A stretch of DNA of 14,884 nt from Oscillospiraceae bacterium UBA4632 (GCA_002405995.1 DHMW01000060.1:2360-17243); one strand, 5' to 3'. Numbered from the stretch's first letter, positions 5,831-14,530 are shown. Program-made: numbers and translations. The notes: generated by a model not told the origin, from the letters alone.

Positions 5831-6769
5831 ATGGAGGAGAACTACGGGCACAAGCCGGTGCTGCTGCATGAGTGCCTCGACGCGCTCGCCGTTAAGCCTG
5901 ACGGCATTTACGTGGACGGCACGCTCGGCCGTGCCGGCCACTCGCTCGAGATCGTGCGCCGCCTGACGACAGGCCGGCTCATCGCGCTTGACCGCGACGA
6001 GACCGCGATCGAGGCGGCGAAGCGCCGCCTCGGCGATCATCTGGATAAAGTCACGCTCGTCCACAGCAATTTCAGCGCGCTCGACTCCGTTCTGCGTGAG
6101 CTGGGCGTCCGCGGCGTGGACGGGATGCTGTTCGATCTCGGCGTCTCCTCCCCGCAGCTCGACGAAGCGCAGCGCGGCTTTTCCTACCGGCAGGACGCGC
6201 CGCTCGACATGCGTATGGACGAGTCTGCCGCGCTGAGCGCGCGCGAGGTCGTGAACACATATTCCTATGAGGAGCTGCGCCGCATCCTCTTTGAATACGG
6301 CGAGGAGCGCTACGCGAGCGCCATTGCAAAAAAAATCTGCCAGCACCGCGAGCAGAGACCCATCGAAACGACGCTGGAGCTTGCCGACATCATCCGTTCG
6401 GCGATGCCTGCCGCGGCGCTGCGCGAAAAGCAGCACCCCGCAAAAAGAAGCTTTCAGGCCATCCGCATCGCCGTCAACGACGAGCTGGGCGAGCTTCCGC
6501 CGATGCTCGACGCGGCGGAAAAAAACCTGAAGAGCGGCGGACGGCTCGCGGTCATCACGTTCCACTCGCTCGAAGACCGCATCGTCAAGAAAAAATTACA
6601 GGAGCTTGCCCAGGGCTGCATCTGCCCGCCGGAATTTCCGGTGTGCGTGTGCGGCAGGAAGCCGAAAATGAAGCTCATCACGAGAAAGCCCATCATCTCG
6701 GGCGAGGAAGAGCTTGCCGAAAATCCCCGCGCCCGCAGTGCAAAGCTGCGCGTGGCGGAAAAATGCTGA
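5831..6769 (+). CDS. rsmH: 16S rRNA (cytosine1402-N4)-methyltransferase RsmH (MraW)
   Basis: The 312-residue protein has DGTLGRAGHS (29-38, S-adenosylmethionine site), DLGVSSPQLD (102-111), RGFSYRQDAPLDMRMD (115-130) and FHSLEDR (244-250), the full RsmH motif set. By family knowledge it N4-methylates C1402 in the 16S rRNA decoding centre. A C-terminal Cys-rich CICPPEFPVCVCGRKP segment (263 onward) is also usual in the family. The start ATG lies one base after the mraZ stop, with GGAGCTGGG-type sequence inside the mraZ end serving as ribosome site, so translation is coupled. RsmH directly after MraZ is the canonical dcw order. Confidence 0.97.
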   Translation: MEENYGHKPVLLHECLDALAVKPDGIYVDGTLGRAGHSLEIVRRLTTGRLIALDRDETAIEAAKRRLGDHLDKVTLVHSNFSALDSVLRELGVRGVDGMLFDLGVSSPQLDEAQRGFSYRQDAPLDMRMDESAALSAREVVNTYSYEELRRILFEYGEERYASAIAKKICQHREQRPIETTLELADIIRSAMPAAALREKQHPAKRSFQAIRIAVNDELGELPPMLDAAEKNLKSGGRLAVITFHSLEDRIVKKKLQELAQGCICPPEFPVCVCGRKPKMKLITRKPIISGEEELAENPRARSAKLRVAEKC

Positions 6770-6795
6770 ACTGTTGAGGGAAAGGAGGGATCGCC

Positions 6796-7362
6796 ATGGC
6801 GCGCCGCAGAGCATACGACCACAGATACAGCGGCCGTGTCGTCGGCAATCTCGCCTACGATCCCGCCTATGAGGAACGCCAGCGGCGGCTGCGCCGCGAA
6901 CAGGAGAGCGGGCGTGAACAGCGCGAGGAGTTCATCCGCCCCCCGCAGCCCAAGGTGCAGCGCCGCGCAGCGCCGGCTCGCCGCCAGCGCGAAAGAGTCT
7001 CGCTCGGCGCGGCGTGCGGCTTTCTGGCGCTTGCCGCGATGGTCGCGCTGCTCATCCTGTGCCGCGCCCAGCTTACCGAGCTGTCGGCGGACGTCGTCAC
7101 CATGCAGAAGGAGCTCACCGCGCTTGAGGACGAGCATGTCTCCCTGCTCACACGCTATGAAAAAACCTTTGACCTTGCCACGATCAAGGAGGCTGCCGCC
7201 GCTGCCGGAATGAGCAAGCCCAGCGCCTCGCAGATCTACTACATCGATCTTTCCGAGTCCGACAGTGTGGTCGTTTACCAGCAGCAGAGCACAAACGTGC
7301 TGAGCAAGGCGTTCACCTCGCTGGGGCAGGGCGTGTGCTCTGTGGTGGAATATTTCAAATGA
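6796..7362 (+). CDS. FtsL-like septum formation protein
   Basis: The 188-residue product has a long basic cytoplasmic N-terminus (about 1-68, many Arg), one membrane segment (about 69-89, GAACGFLALAAMVALLIL), and an extracytoplasmic coiled-coil (about 92-128). A region with FDLATIKEAAAAAGMSKPSASQIYYIDL follows, matching the TIExxAxxxGM-P pattern of FtsL/DivIC proteins. By family knowledge FtsL links FtsW-PBP to the divisome and helps activate septal synthesis. Sequence is poorly conserved, so the call rests on topology and position between rsmH and the PBP. The ATG at 6796 is preceded by AAAGGAGGG. The cytoplasmic tail is longer than in the small enterobacterial protein. Confidence 0.82.
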   Translation: MARRRAYDHRYSGRVVGNLAYDPAYEERQRRLRREQESGREQREEFIRPPQPKVQRRAAPARRQRERVSLGAACGFLALAAMVALLILCRAQLTELSADVVTMQKELTALEDEHVSLLTRYEKTFDLATIKEAAAAAGMSKPSASQIYYIDLSESDSVVVYQQQSTNVLSKAFTSLGQGVCSVVEYFK

Positions 7363-7376
7363 GCGAAGCTATACAT

Positions 7377-7405
7377 AAGGAGTAAGGAGCTTCCTTACTC
7401 CTTTT
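7377..7405 (+). terminator. intra-operon hairpin of repeated Shine-Dalgarno sequence, possible attenuator
   Basis: AAGGAGTAAGGA (7377-7388) pairs perfectly with TCCTTACTCCTT (7392-7403) around a GCT loop and is followed by only four T's, so it is at best a weak terminator. The left arm contains two AAGGAG copies and the right arm carries CTCCTT, complementary to the true ribosome site (7414-7420) of the next gene. It could be a partial terminator, a processing or stability element, or a translation control element. Confidence 0.6.
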
Positions 7406-7430
7406 CCATCTTTAAGGAGGATGACAGACC

Positions 7431-9662
7431 GTGGCTGATACCCCCAGGCGGCGCCCGGAATCCGCGCGCCGCGCCAACCGCATCATCCAGAGCCGGACGC
7501 TCCTGCTGCTCGCCGTTTTCGGCGTGCTCACCTTTGCGCTGCTGTTCGCCAAGCTTTACCACTGGCAGATCACCGAGCACGAGGACCTGCAAAAGCTCGC
7601 CGTGCGCCAGCAGACGCTCCGCACCACCGTCGAGGCGGACCGCGGTACGATCTACGACAGGAACGGGACCATCCTCGCCATGTCCTACACGGCGGAAAAC
7701 ATCTTCCTCTCGCCCAAGGAGATCGCGGAAAACGAGCAGGACAAAACGCTCATCGCTGAGGGGCTTGCGCAGATCCTCGGCGTGGATGCCGACGCGCTGC
7801 TCAAGAAGATGGAAAAGACTTGGTCGCAGTACGAGGAGGTCAAGAAGAAGGTCGATGAGGAGCTTGCCGACGAGGTCCGCGCCTTCCTCAACGAAAACGG
7901 CATCAAGGGCGTGTTTCTGCGCCCCACCAGCAAGCGCAGCTATCCCAAGGGCACGCTTGCCTCGCAGGTCATCGGCTTTACGAACGACGCCGGCGGCGCC
8001 TACGGGCTCGAGGCGATCTACAACGACGAACTCACCGGCGAGAGCGGCATGGTCGTCACCGCGCGCGACCGCGACGGCCGCGCCGTGCTCTACCAGTACG
8101 ACCAGTATTTCGACGCGCAGGACGGCTGCGATCTCCACACCACGCTCGACACCACCATCCAGTACTATCTTGAAAAGGGCGTGCAGGAGCTGGAGGCTCG
8201 CTTCGGCACCGGCAAGGGCGCAACCGGCATCGTCATGGACGTCAACACCGGCGCGGTGCTGGCGATGGCGTCGCTGCCGACCTATGACCTCAATTCCCCC
8301 GGCACGATCTACAACGATTTCCTCACCGACGGCATGAGCGAGGAGGAGATCGTCGAAAACGCTTCCGCCCTGCGCAACAAGCAGTGGCGCAGCAAGGCGA
8401 TCAACGACACCTACGAGCCCGGCTCCACCTTCAAGACGCTCACGCTCGCCATGGCGCTCGAGGAGAACGTCGTGGACCTGAATTCCAGCTTTTATTGCAG
8501 CGGCAGCGTGAACATCGAGGGCGAGACCATCAACTGCTCCAAGCGCGCCCCCGGCCACGGGCAGCAGGATCTCATCACGGCGTTTGCCAACTCCTGCAAC
8601 CCTGCCTTCATCAACATCGGCCTGCGCATCGGCAATGCGAAATTCTATCAGTATATGCAGGACTTCGGGCTTACCGATTACACCGGCATCGACACCTCCG
8701 GCGAGGAAAAGGGCTTCGTCAATGAGGAGATCGAGTATTCCACCCTCGCCCTTGCGTGCTATGCCTTCGGGCAGAACTTCAACGTCACGCCCATTGCGCT
8801 GCTTGCGGCGCAGTGCGCCTGCGTCAACGGCGGCTATCTCTACACGCCCTACCTTGTCGAGGAGGTCGCCGATCAGGACGGCAGCGTCGTCTCCCGTCAC
8901 GACGCCACGCCCGTCCGGCAGGTCATCTCCGAGGAGACCTCCGCCCTCGTCCGCCAGATCATGGAGTACGAGGTCACAAACGGCACGGGCAAGAACGGCC
9001 AGGTCGCCGGCTACCGCATCGGCGGCAAGACCGGCACGGCGGATAAGGTCGGCGGCGGCGTCATTGTCTCCTTCGTGTGCTACGCCCCCGCGGACGATCC
9101 GCAGATCATGATGCTTCTCACGCTCGACGAGCCGAGCCGCGATACCGGCACCTATGTCTCCGGCGGCAATATGGTCGCCCCTGTGGCGAGCACCGTCATG
9201 GCGGAGATCCTGCCGTATCTCGGCATCGAGCCGAGCTACACCGCCGAGGAGCTGGTCGGCGCGGACACCACCGTGCCGAATGTGGTGGGCATGACGAAGG
9301 ACGCTGCGGTCGAAAAGCTCAAGGCAAGCGGCTTTTCCTGCCGCGCCGTCGGTGACGGCGATACCGTCACTGACCAGACGCCTGCCGGCGGCGCCATCGT
9401 GCCCAACAACGCCGAGATCATTCTCTATTTCGGCGCGGAAAAATCCACCGATAAATGTATCGTCCCCAACGTTGTGGGCGACAGCGCCGCCGCAGCGAAC
9501 CAGAAGCTCGTCAGCGCAGGGCTGATCATGAGCGTTTCCGGTGCAACGGACCGCAGCTCCTCCTCTGTCCGCGCCATCTCGCAGAGCGCGGAGCCCGGCA
9601 CGGAGGTGGAAGCCGGTACGGTCGTGCGCGTCCAGTTCAGCGACAGCTCCGTGCGGGACTAA
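7431..9662 (+). CDS. ftsI: class B penicillin-binding protein (FtsI/SpoVD family) with two PASTA domains
   Basis: The 743-residue product is a transpeptidase that cross-links septal peptidoglycan outside the membrane. It has a short cytoplasmic tail, a membrane anchor (about 23-42), an N-terminal dimerisation-type region, and the transpeptidase domain. Active-site motifs are STFK (Ser332, Lys335), SCN (Ser388-Asn390) and KTGTA (Lys533-Gly535). PASTA domains follow at about 613-670 and 676-740, each starting VPNVVG. FtsW, its usual glycosyltransferase partner, is in the same operon. Two PASTA domains and the clostridial context leave open a division (FtsI) or sporulation (SpoVD) role. Translation starts at GTG 7431 with AAGGAGG 10 bases upstream; an ATG at 7421 opens only a five-codon frame. 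Confidence 0.94.
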   Translation: MADTPRRRPESARRANRIIQSRTLLLLAVFGVLTFALLFAKLYHWQITEHEDLQKLAVRQQTLRTTVEADRGTIYDRNGTILAMSYTAENIFLSPKEIAENEQDKTLIAEGLAQILGVDADALLKKMEKTWSQYEEVKKKVDEELADEVRAFLNENGIKGVFLRPTSKRSYPKGTLASQVIGFTNDAGGAYGLEAIYNDELTGESGMVVTARDRDGRAVLYQYDQYFDAQDGCDLHTTLDTTIQYYLEKGVQELEARFGTGKGATGIVMDVNTGAVLAMASLPTYDLNSPGTIYNDFLTDGMSEEEIVENASALRNKQWRSKAINDTYEPGSTFKTLTLAMALEENVVDLNSSFYCSGSVNIEGETINCSKRAPGHGQQDLITAFANSCNPAFINIGLRIGNAKFYQYMQDFGLTDYTGIDTSGEEKGFVNEEIEYSTLALACYAFGQNFNVTPIALLAAQCACVNGGYLYTPYLVEEVADQDGSVVSRHDATPVRQVISEETSALVRQIMEYEVTNGTGKNGQVAGYRIGGKTGTADKVGGGVIVSFVCYAPADDPQIMMLLTLDEPSRDTGTYVSGGNMVAPVASTVMAEILPYLGIEPSYTAEELVGADTTVPNVVGMTKDAAVEKLKASGFSCRAVGDGDTVTDQTPAGGAIVPNNAEIILYFGAEKSTDKCIVPNVVGDSAAAANQKLVSAGLIMSVSGATDRSSSSVRAISQSAEPGTEVEAGTVVRVQFSDSSVRD

Positions 9663-9699
9663 AGACAGCAAGACCCAATTCCGAAAGGGATTTTTTGAA

Positions 9700-11250
9700 A
9701 CGCAGCTATCTGAGCTTGTTTCCGCATTGGAAGAAAAAGAGGTGCATGCGCCTCCTGACCTGACGGTCAGCGGCCTTACGCTCGACTCCCGCAAGGTGGA
9801 GGAGGGCTTCCTCTTCTTCGCCCTGCCGGGGGAGAAGGAGGACGGCGGCGACTTCATCGCCGAGGCCAGAGCGCGCGGCGCGGCCTGCGCCGTGTGTGAA
9901 AAACCGCCGGGAACAGAAATTCCCTACATCTTAGTGCCGGACGCGCATGAAGCGCTTGCACTTTGCGCGGCGGTATGGTATGGTACTCCGGCGGGAAAAA
10001 TGACGCTGGTCGGCGTCACCGGCACAAACGGCAAAACGACCGTGACCTGCCTTATCAAGCAGCTGCTGGAGCGCACCTGCGGCGCGAAGGTGGGCCTGAT
10101 CGGCACAAATCAGAACCTGATCGGCAGCGAGGTGCTGCCGGCCGACCGCACTACGCCCGACGCGCTGACCGTTCAGCGCCTGCTCGCCCGGATGGCGGAC
10201 GCGGGCTGCACCTATGCTGTGATGGAGGTCTCATCCCACGCGCTCGTGCAGAAGCGCGTGGACGGCATCCGCTTCCATACCGGCGTTTTTACGAATCTCA
10301 CGCAGGACCATCTCGACTACCACGGCACGATGGAGGAATACTGCGGCGCAAAATCCCTGCTGTTCGACCGCTGCGGCATTGCCTGCGTCAACGGCGACGA
10401 CCCGTGGACGGAGCGCCTGCTCGCGCGCTTTTCCGGCACGCGCTTTACCTTCGGGCAGGGGCTGACGAACGATCTGGTCGGCTGGCGCGCCCGCTATGAA
10501 AATGACCGCGTCCGCTTCACCGCCTGCACCGACCTGGACCACGAGGAAACGGAGATCATGATCCCCGGCGGATTTTCGCTTTACAATGCGCTTGCCGCGC
10601 TTTCCGCTGTGTGTGCGCTCGGCGTGCCGCTGCGCGATGCGGCGGAGGCGCTCATGCAGTGCCGCGGCGTCAAGGGGCGCTGTGAGGTCGTGCCGCTCCC
10701 TGCGCCCTATACGCTCATTATCGACTATGCCCACACGCCGGATGGGCTGAAAAACATCCTCTCCACGGTCTGCGGCTTTGCCGACGGGCGCGTCATCGCG
10801 CTTTTTGGCTGCGGCGGCGACCGGGATAGGACCAAGCGCCCCCGCATGGGGCGCATCGCCGCGGCGCTCTCGGATCTTGTCGTCCTCACGAGCGACAATC
10901 CCCGCACCGAGGATCCTTACGCGATCCTGCGCGATGTGCTGCCCGCGCTTCTTGACAGCCGTACCCCCTTCGCCGTCATCGAAAACCGCCGCGAGGCGAT
11001 CGGCTTTGCGATGCGCGAGGCAAAGAGAGGCGATGTGGTCGTTCTGTGCGGCAAGGGGCACGAGACCTATCAGGAGATCGGAACGGCAAAATACCACCTC
11101 GACGAGAGAGAGGTCGTGCGCGAGCAATTTGCGCAAGTACAAAGGAAGGAAGCCGGACCACCGGCGGAGGACAACAAACATGAAGATCATCTTAGCAGCG
11201 ATCCTGAGCTTTGCGGTATCTGCGGCCACGGGGAAATACCTCATCCCTGA
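9700..11250 (+). CDS. murE: UDP-N-acetylmuramoyl-tripeptide synthetase MurE (meso-diaminopimelate type), atypical start
   Basis: The 516-residue product contains the P-loop GTNGKTT (108-114), the SSHAL segment (178-182), the Lys in GAKSLLF (Lys218, expected carbamylated residue), DYAHTPDGL (342-350) and DNPR (399-402). DNPR predicts addition of meso-diaminopimelate to UDP-MurNAc-Ala-Glu in the cytoplasm. The start is odd. The family-like N-terminus (QLSELVSALEEKEV) follows an ACG codon at 9700, nine bases after AAAGGGA, where an ATG would be expected. In-frame ordinary starts are only GTG 9541 (deep inside the PBP gene) and TTG 9727 or GTG 9742, which would remove the first helix. The frame also runs 71 bases into mraY, adding a ~37-residue tail after residue 479 that I do not recognise. 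Either the start is ACG or there is a substitution or sequencing error. Confidence 0.85.
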   Translation, partial: TQLSELVSALEEKEVHAPPDLTVSGLTLDSRKVEEGFLFFALPGEKEDGGDFIAEARARGAACAVCEKPPGTEIPYILVPDAHEALALCAAVWYGTPAGKMTLVGVTGTNGKTTVTCLIKQLLERTCGAKVGLIGTNQNLIGSEVLPADRTTPDALTVQRLLARMADAGCTYAVMEVSSHALVQKRVDGIRFHTGVFTNLTQDHLDYHGTMEEYCGAKSLLFDRCGIACVNGDDPWTERLLARFSGTRFTFGQGLTNDLVGWRARYENDRVRFTACTDLDHEETEIMIPGGFSLYNALAALSAVCALGVPLRDAAEALMQCRGVKGRCEVVPLPAPYTLIIDYAHTPDGLKNILSTVCGFADGRVIALFGCGGDRDRTKRPRMGRIAAALSDLVVLTSDNPRTEDPYAILRDVLPALLDSRTPFAVIENRREAIGFAMREAKRGDVVVLCGKGHETYQEIGTAKYHLDEREVVREQFAQVQRKEAGPPAEDNKHEDHLSSDPELCGICGHGEIPHP

Positions 11251-12169
11251 GCTGCGCAAGCTCAAGGCGGGGCAGAGCATCCGGGAGGACGGCCCTGCCT
11301 GGCACGCGGGCAAGGCGGGCACGCCCACCATGGGCGGGCTGATGTTTATCCTCGGCATCCTCGTCTCCATCCTGATCTGCGGCTTCAGGGGGATGCTCGC
11401 GGGGGACTTGGGGCATCTCTATATCTTCGGCTTCGCCCTCATTTTCGGCGCCATCGGCTTTCTGGACGATTTTGAAAAGGTGAAGCACAAGCAGAACCTC
11501 GGCCTCACGGCCCTTCAGAAATTTCTGCTCCAGCTTGCCGCCGCTGTTGCGTTTCTCTGCCTGATGCGCTTTGAGGGGATGCTCACGCCGAATCTCTACG
11601 TGCCGTTTTTCAACACGCAGATCGTGCTCAGCTGGTGGGTCTACATGATCTTTGCCGCCTTCGTCATCGTCGGCACGGTCAACGCCGTCAACATCACCGA
11701 CGGCATCGACGGCCTGGCCGCCAGCGTGACGGTCCCCGTGGGACTCTTTTTCGCCGTGCTCGCCGTGTGGTGGCAGGGCTATGAGCAGCTCGGCATCTAT
11801 TCCGCGGCGCTCGTCGGGGGGCTTCTCGGCTTTCTCATCTACAATTTCCACCCCGCAAAGGTATTCATGGGCGATACGGGCTCGCTCTTTCTCGGCGGCA
11901 CGGTGGCGGCGCTGGCGTTTGCCTACGATATGCCGCTCGTGCTGATCCCCGTCGGCTTTGTCTACATCTGCGAAACGCTGTCCGATATTTTGCAGGTCGT
12001 CTATTTCAAGGCGACGCACGGCAGGCGCCTTTTCAAAATGGCGCCGCTGCACCATCACTTTGAGCTCTGCGGCTGGAGCGAGGTAAAGCTCGTCGCCATT
12101 TTCACCACGGTGAGCGCTCTGTGCTGCATGGCGGCGCTGTTCGGCGTTATGGGGCGGTATCATTTTTAA
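11180..12169 (+). CDS. mraY: phospho-N-acetylmuramoyl-pentapeptide-transferase MraY
   Basis: The 329-residue polytopic membrane protein has FLDDFEK (94-100, the Asp pair binding Mg2+), NAVNITDGIDGLA (168-180), FMGDTGS (229-235) and the PLHHHFE segment (289-295), all hallmark MraY motifs. By family knowledge it transfers phospho-MurNAc-pentapeptide from UDP to undecaprenyl phosphate, forming lipid I. The ATG at 11180 has GGAGG (11165-11169) upstream and begins MKIILAAIL, the normal N-terminus. The gene begins inside the murE frame (71-base overlap). Here mraY follows murE directly; no murF lies between. Confidence 0.96.
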   Translation: MKIILAAILSFAVSAATGKYLIPELRKLKAGQSIREDGPAWHAGKAGTPTMGGLMFILGILVSILICGFRGMLAGDLGHLYIFGFALIFGAIGFLDDFEKVKHKQNLGLTALQKFLLQLAAAVAFLCLMRFEGMLTPNLYVPFFNTQIVLSWWVYMIFAAFVIVGTVNAVNITDGIDGLAASVTVPVGLFFAVLAVWWQGYEQLGIYSAALVGGLLGFLIYNFHPAKVFMGDTGSLFLGGTVAALAFAYDMPLVLIPVGFVYICETLSDILQVVYFKATHGRRLFKMAPLHHHFELCGWSEVKLVAIFTTVSALCCMAALFGVMGRYHF

Positions 12170-12207
12170 GAAACGGCGCCCGGTACCATCAGGAAGGGGG
12201 ATACGGT

Positions 12208-13389
12208 ATGACCAGGGAAGAACGACTGCTGCGGCAGGAGCAGCGCGAGCGCGCCAGGGCGATCGAAGCCGCCGCGCGCGAGGCCGGCCGCGGCCCGATC
12301 GACGTGCCATATCTTCTGCTCGTGCTCTCGCTGCTGGGCGTGGGGCTGCTGATGCTCTTTTCCGCCAGCTTTCCCTCCGCCTACTATGAAAAGGGCGATC
12401 CATCCTATTATATCGTCCGCCAGGGAGGCTTTGCCGCCGTTGGAGTTGCGGCGATGTTCGTCATCGGCAAGATCAATTACGAGTGCTATCGGGCCGTTGC
12501 GAAGCTTGCGCTGCTCGCCTCCATCATGCTGCTCATTCTCGTACTCATCCCCGGCATCGGCACGGGTCGGCTGACTCACGGCGCGCAGCGCTGGATCCGC
12601 ATCGGCTCGTTCCAATTCCAGCCCTCGGAGCTTGCCAAGGTCGGCATCATCCTCTACTTTGCCGACAACATCTCAAAAAAGAAGGACAAAATGGCGACGC
12701 TGCGCCGCGGCATCATCCCCTATGTCGGCATTCTCGGCGTCATTGCGTTCCTCATGTGGAAGGAGCCGCATTTCTCCGGCATGGTGCTGATGCTCGGCAT
12801 CGGTGCTGTGATGATGTACGTCGGCGGCATCCGCAGCTATTGGGTGTTTGCGGGCTTTGCGCTCGCCGCCCTTGTCGCCTACGCCTTTGCCGCGGGACTG
12901 ATCACCTACAACTCCGACCGCATCGCCATCTGGCTCGATCCGCTCAATGAGGAGTGGATGCAGGGCAACGGCTATCAGATCCGCCAGTCGCTCCTCGCCA
13001 TCGGCTCGGGAGGGCTGTTCGGTCTGGGACTCGGCAAGAGCCGCCAGAAGTTTCAGTTCCTGCCCGAGGAGCACAATGACTTCATCTTCGCCATTATCTG
13101 CGAGGAGCTGGGGCTTGTCGGCGCCACGATCATCATGGTGATGTTCGCGCTGCTCATCATCCGCGGCTACTGGATCGCTCTGCATGCGCGCGACCGCTTC
13201 GGCAGCCTTCTTGCCGTCGGTGTGACGACGCAGATCGCGCTGCAAACCTTCCTCAATATCGCGGTCGTGACGAATCTCATTCCCAACACCGGTATTTCGC
13301 TGCCATTTTTCAGCTATGGCGGCACGGCGCTTCTGATCCAGCTTGCCGAGGTCGGCATCGTGCTGAGCGTTTCGCGCCAGATGCGATGA
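12208..13389 (+). CDS. ftsW: SEDS peptidoglycan glycosyltransferase FtsW
   Basis: The 393-residue product has a basic cytoplasmic start, about ten membrane segments, and SEDS motifs. These are GAQRWIRIGSFQFQPSELAK (125-144), PEEHNDFIFAIICEELG (286-302) with the catalytic-type Asp291, and NTGISLPFFSYGGTALL near the C-terminus. By family knowledge FtsW polymerises lipid II at the septum with its class B PBP partner, here four genes upstream. The ATG at 12208 is preceded by AGGAAGGGGG; the open frame begins further upstream but that part overlaps mraY in another frame. It follows mraY with a 38-base gap and no murD between. EPHFSG replaces the QPDxGT seen in many rod-shaped models, a variant I associate with clostridial FtsW. 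Confidence 0.93.
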   Translation: MTREERLLRQEQRERARAIEAAAREAGRGPIDVPYLLLVLSLLGVGLLMLFSASFPSAYYEKGDPSYYIVRQGGFAAVGVAAMFVIGKINYECYRAVAKLALLASIMLLILVLIPGIGTGRLTHGAQRWIRIGSFQFQPSELAKVGIILYFADNISKKKDKMATLRRGIIPYVGILGVIAFLMWKEPHFSGMVLMLGIGAVMMYVGGIRSYWVFAGFALAALVAYAFAAGLITYNSDRIAIWLDPLNEEWMQGNGYQIRQSLLAIGSGGLFGLGLGKSRQKFQFLPEEHNDFIFAIICEELGLVGATIIMVMFALLIIRGYWIALHARDRFGSLLAVGVTTQIALQTFLNIAVVTNLIPNTGISLPFFSYGGTALLIQLAEVGIVLSVSRQMR

Positions 13390-13411
13390 AACGGAAGGGA
13401 GAGAAGCAGAC

Positions 13412-14530
13412 ATGAAGGTCATCTTTACCTGCGGCGGCACGGCGGGGCACGTCAATCCCGCGCTTGCGCTGGCGGGCTATATGAAGCAAAAGAATGCAAA
13501 TACGGATATCCTCTTTGTCGGCGCGGAGCGGGGGCTGGAGCGCGATCTCATCGCGCACACGGACTATCCCTTCCGCACGGTGAATATCTCATCGTTCCAC
13601 CGCTCGTTCAAGCCCGCGGAGATCCGGCACAACCTCGTCACGCTCAAAAATCTCGCCCACGCCGAGCGCGAGGCGAACGCGATCTTAAACGATTTTCACC
13701 CCGACCTGATCGTCGGCACCGGCGGCTACGCGAGCTATCCGCTCGTGCGCTACGGCGCAAAGGCGGGCATCCCCACGGCGGTGCACGAGTCGAACATTGT
13801 CCCAGGTCTTACCACGCGGCAGCTGGAGCCGTACTGCGAGCGCATCATGGTCGGCTTTGAGGACTGCCGCGCGCACTATAAGCATCCCGACAAGGTGGTC
13901 GTGACCGGCACGCCCGTGCGCGGCGATTTCTTTGAGCTGACGAAGCCGCAGGCGAAGGCAAAGCTCGGTGCGGACGACGGCCGCCCCCTGATCGTTTCGT
14001 TCTGGGGCAGCCTCGGCTCTGGCGCGATGAACCGCGCCATGGCGGACTTCCTCGCGCTTGAGAGCGCGCGGGAGCCGTTCCATCACATCCATGGCGTCGG
14101 CGGCATCTGCTGGGCAGATATGCAGCGGTGGCTGCGCGAGCGGGAGGTCGGGCTTCCCGCGCATCCCGCGCTCGACGTGCGCGAGTATATCTACGACATG
14201 GCGACCGTCATGCGCGCGGCGGACCTTGTCATCTGCCGCGCGGGTGCGTCCACGCTCAGCGAGCTGACGGCGCTCGGTGTTCCGGCCATTCTGGTGCCCT
14301 CGCCCAACGTGACGAACCACCATCAGGAGAAAAACGCCGCCCTGCTCGGCGATCACGGCGCGGCGCTCGTGCTCGCGGAGGATGGGCTGGACGGCAAACG
14401 CCTTTTCGCCGCTGCGGCGGGGCTGCTGAACGACCCGCCGCGCCTTGCCCGGATGGCGGAGAACATGGCCGCGCTCGGCATCCGCGACGCGACGCAGCGT
14501 ATTTACGATACCGTTATGGCGCTCGTTTGA
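13412..14530 (+). CDS. murG: UDP-N-acetylglucosamine--N-acetylmuramyl-(pentapeptide) pyrophosphoryl-undecaprenol GlcNAc transferase MurG
   Basis: The 372-residue GT-B fold enzyme has the N-terminal GGTAGHVNPALALA loop (8-21), GTGGYASYP (106-114 region), HESNIVPG, a WGSLGSGAMN second glycine loop where the first Gly of the usual GGSLG is Trp, CRAGASTLSELTALG (UDP-GlcNAc site) and NHHQEKNA. By family knowledge MurG adds GlcNAc to lipid I on the inner membrane face, making lipid II. The ATG follows ftsW after 22 bases with GGAAGGGAGAG upstream. It is the last gene of the operon, ending 40 bases before a terminator, and is not followed by murC as in many clusters. Confidence 0.96.
   Translation: MKVIFTCGGTAGHVNPALALAGYMKQKNANTDILFVGAERGLERDLIAHTDYPFRTVNISSFHRSFKPAEIRHNLVTLKNLAHAEREANAILNDFHPDLIVGTGGYASYPLVRYGAKAGIPTAVHESNIVPGLTTRQLEPYCERIMVGFEDCRAHYKHPDKVVVTGTPVRGDFFELTKPQAKAKLGADDGRPLIVSFWGSLGSGAMNRAMADFLALESAREPFHHIHGVGGICWADMQRWLREREVGLPAHPALDVREYIYDMATVMRAADLVICRAGASTLSELTALGVPAILVPSPNVTNHHQEKNAALLGDHGAALVLAEDGLDGKRLFAAAAGLLNDPPRLARMAENMAALGIRDATQRIYDTVMALV

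Noticed and set aside
7395..9857. 820-codon open frame on the minus strand opposite the PBP gene
   Set aside because: High GC at third positions keeps the opposite strand free of stops. The translation is low-complexity, has no recognisable domain, and the plus strand encodes a complete PBP with all motifs.
10231..12403. two long minus-strand open frames opposite murE and mraY
   Set aside because: They are shadows of the conserved plus-strand genes, with no ribosome sites or domains.
12770..12785. EPHFSG in FtsW in place of QPDxGT, and WGSLG in MurG in place of GGSLG, taken as possible inactivating changes
   Set aside because: Both are variants I associate with normal clostridial FtsW and MurG, and the remaining catalytic motifs are intact.
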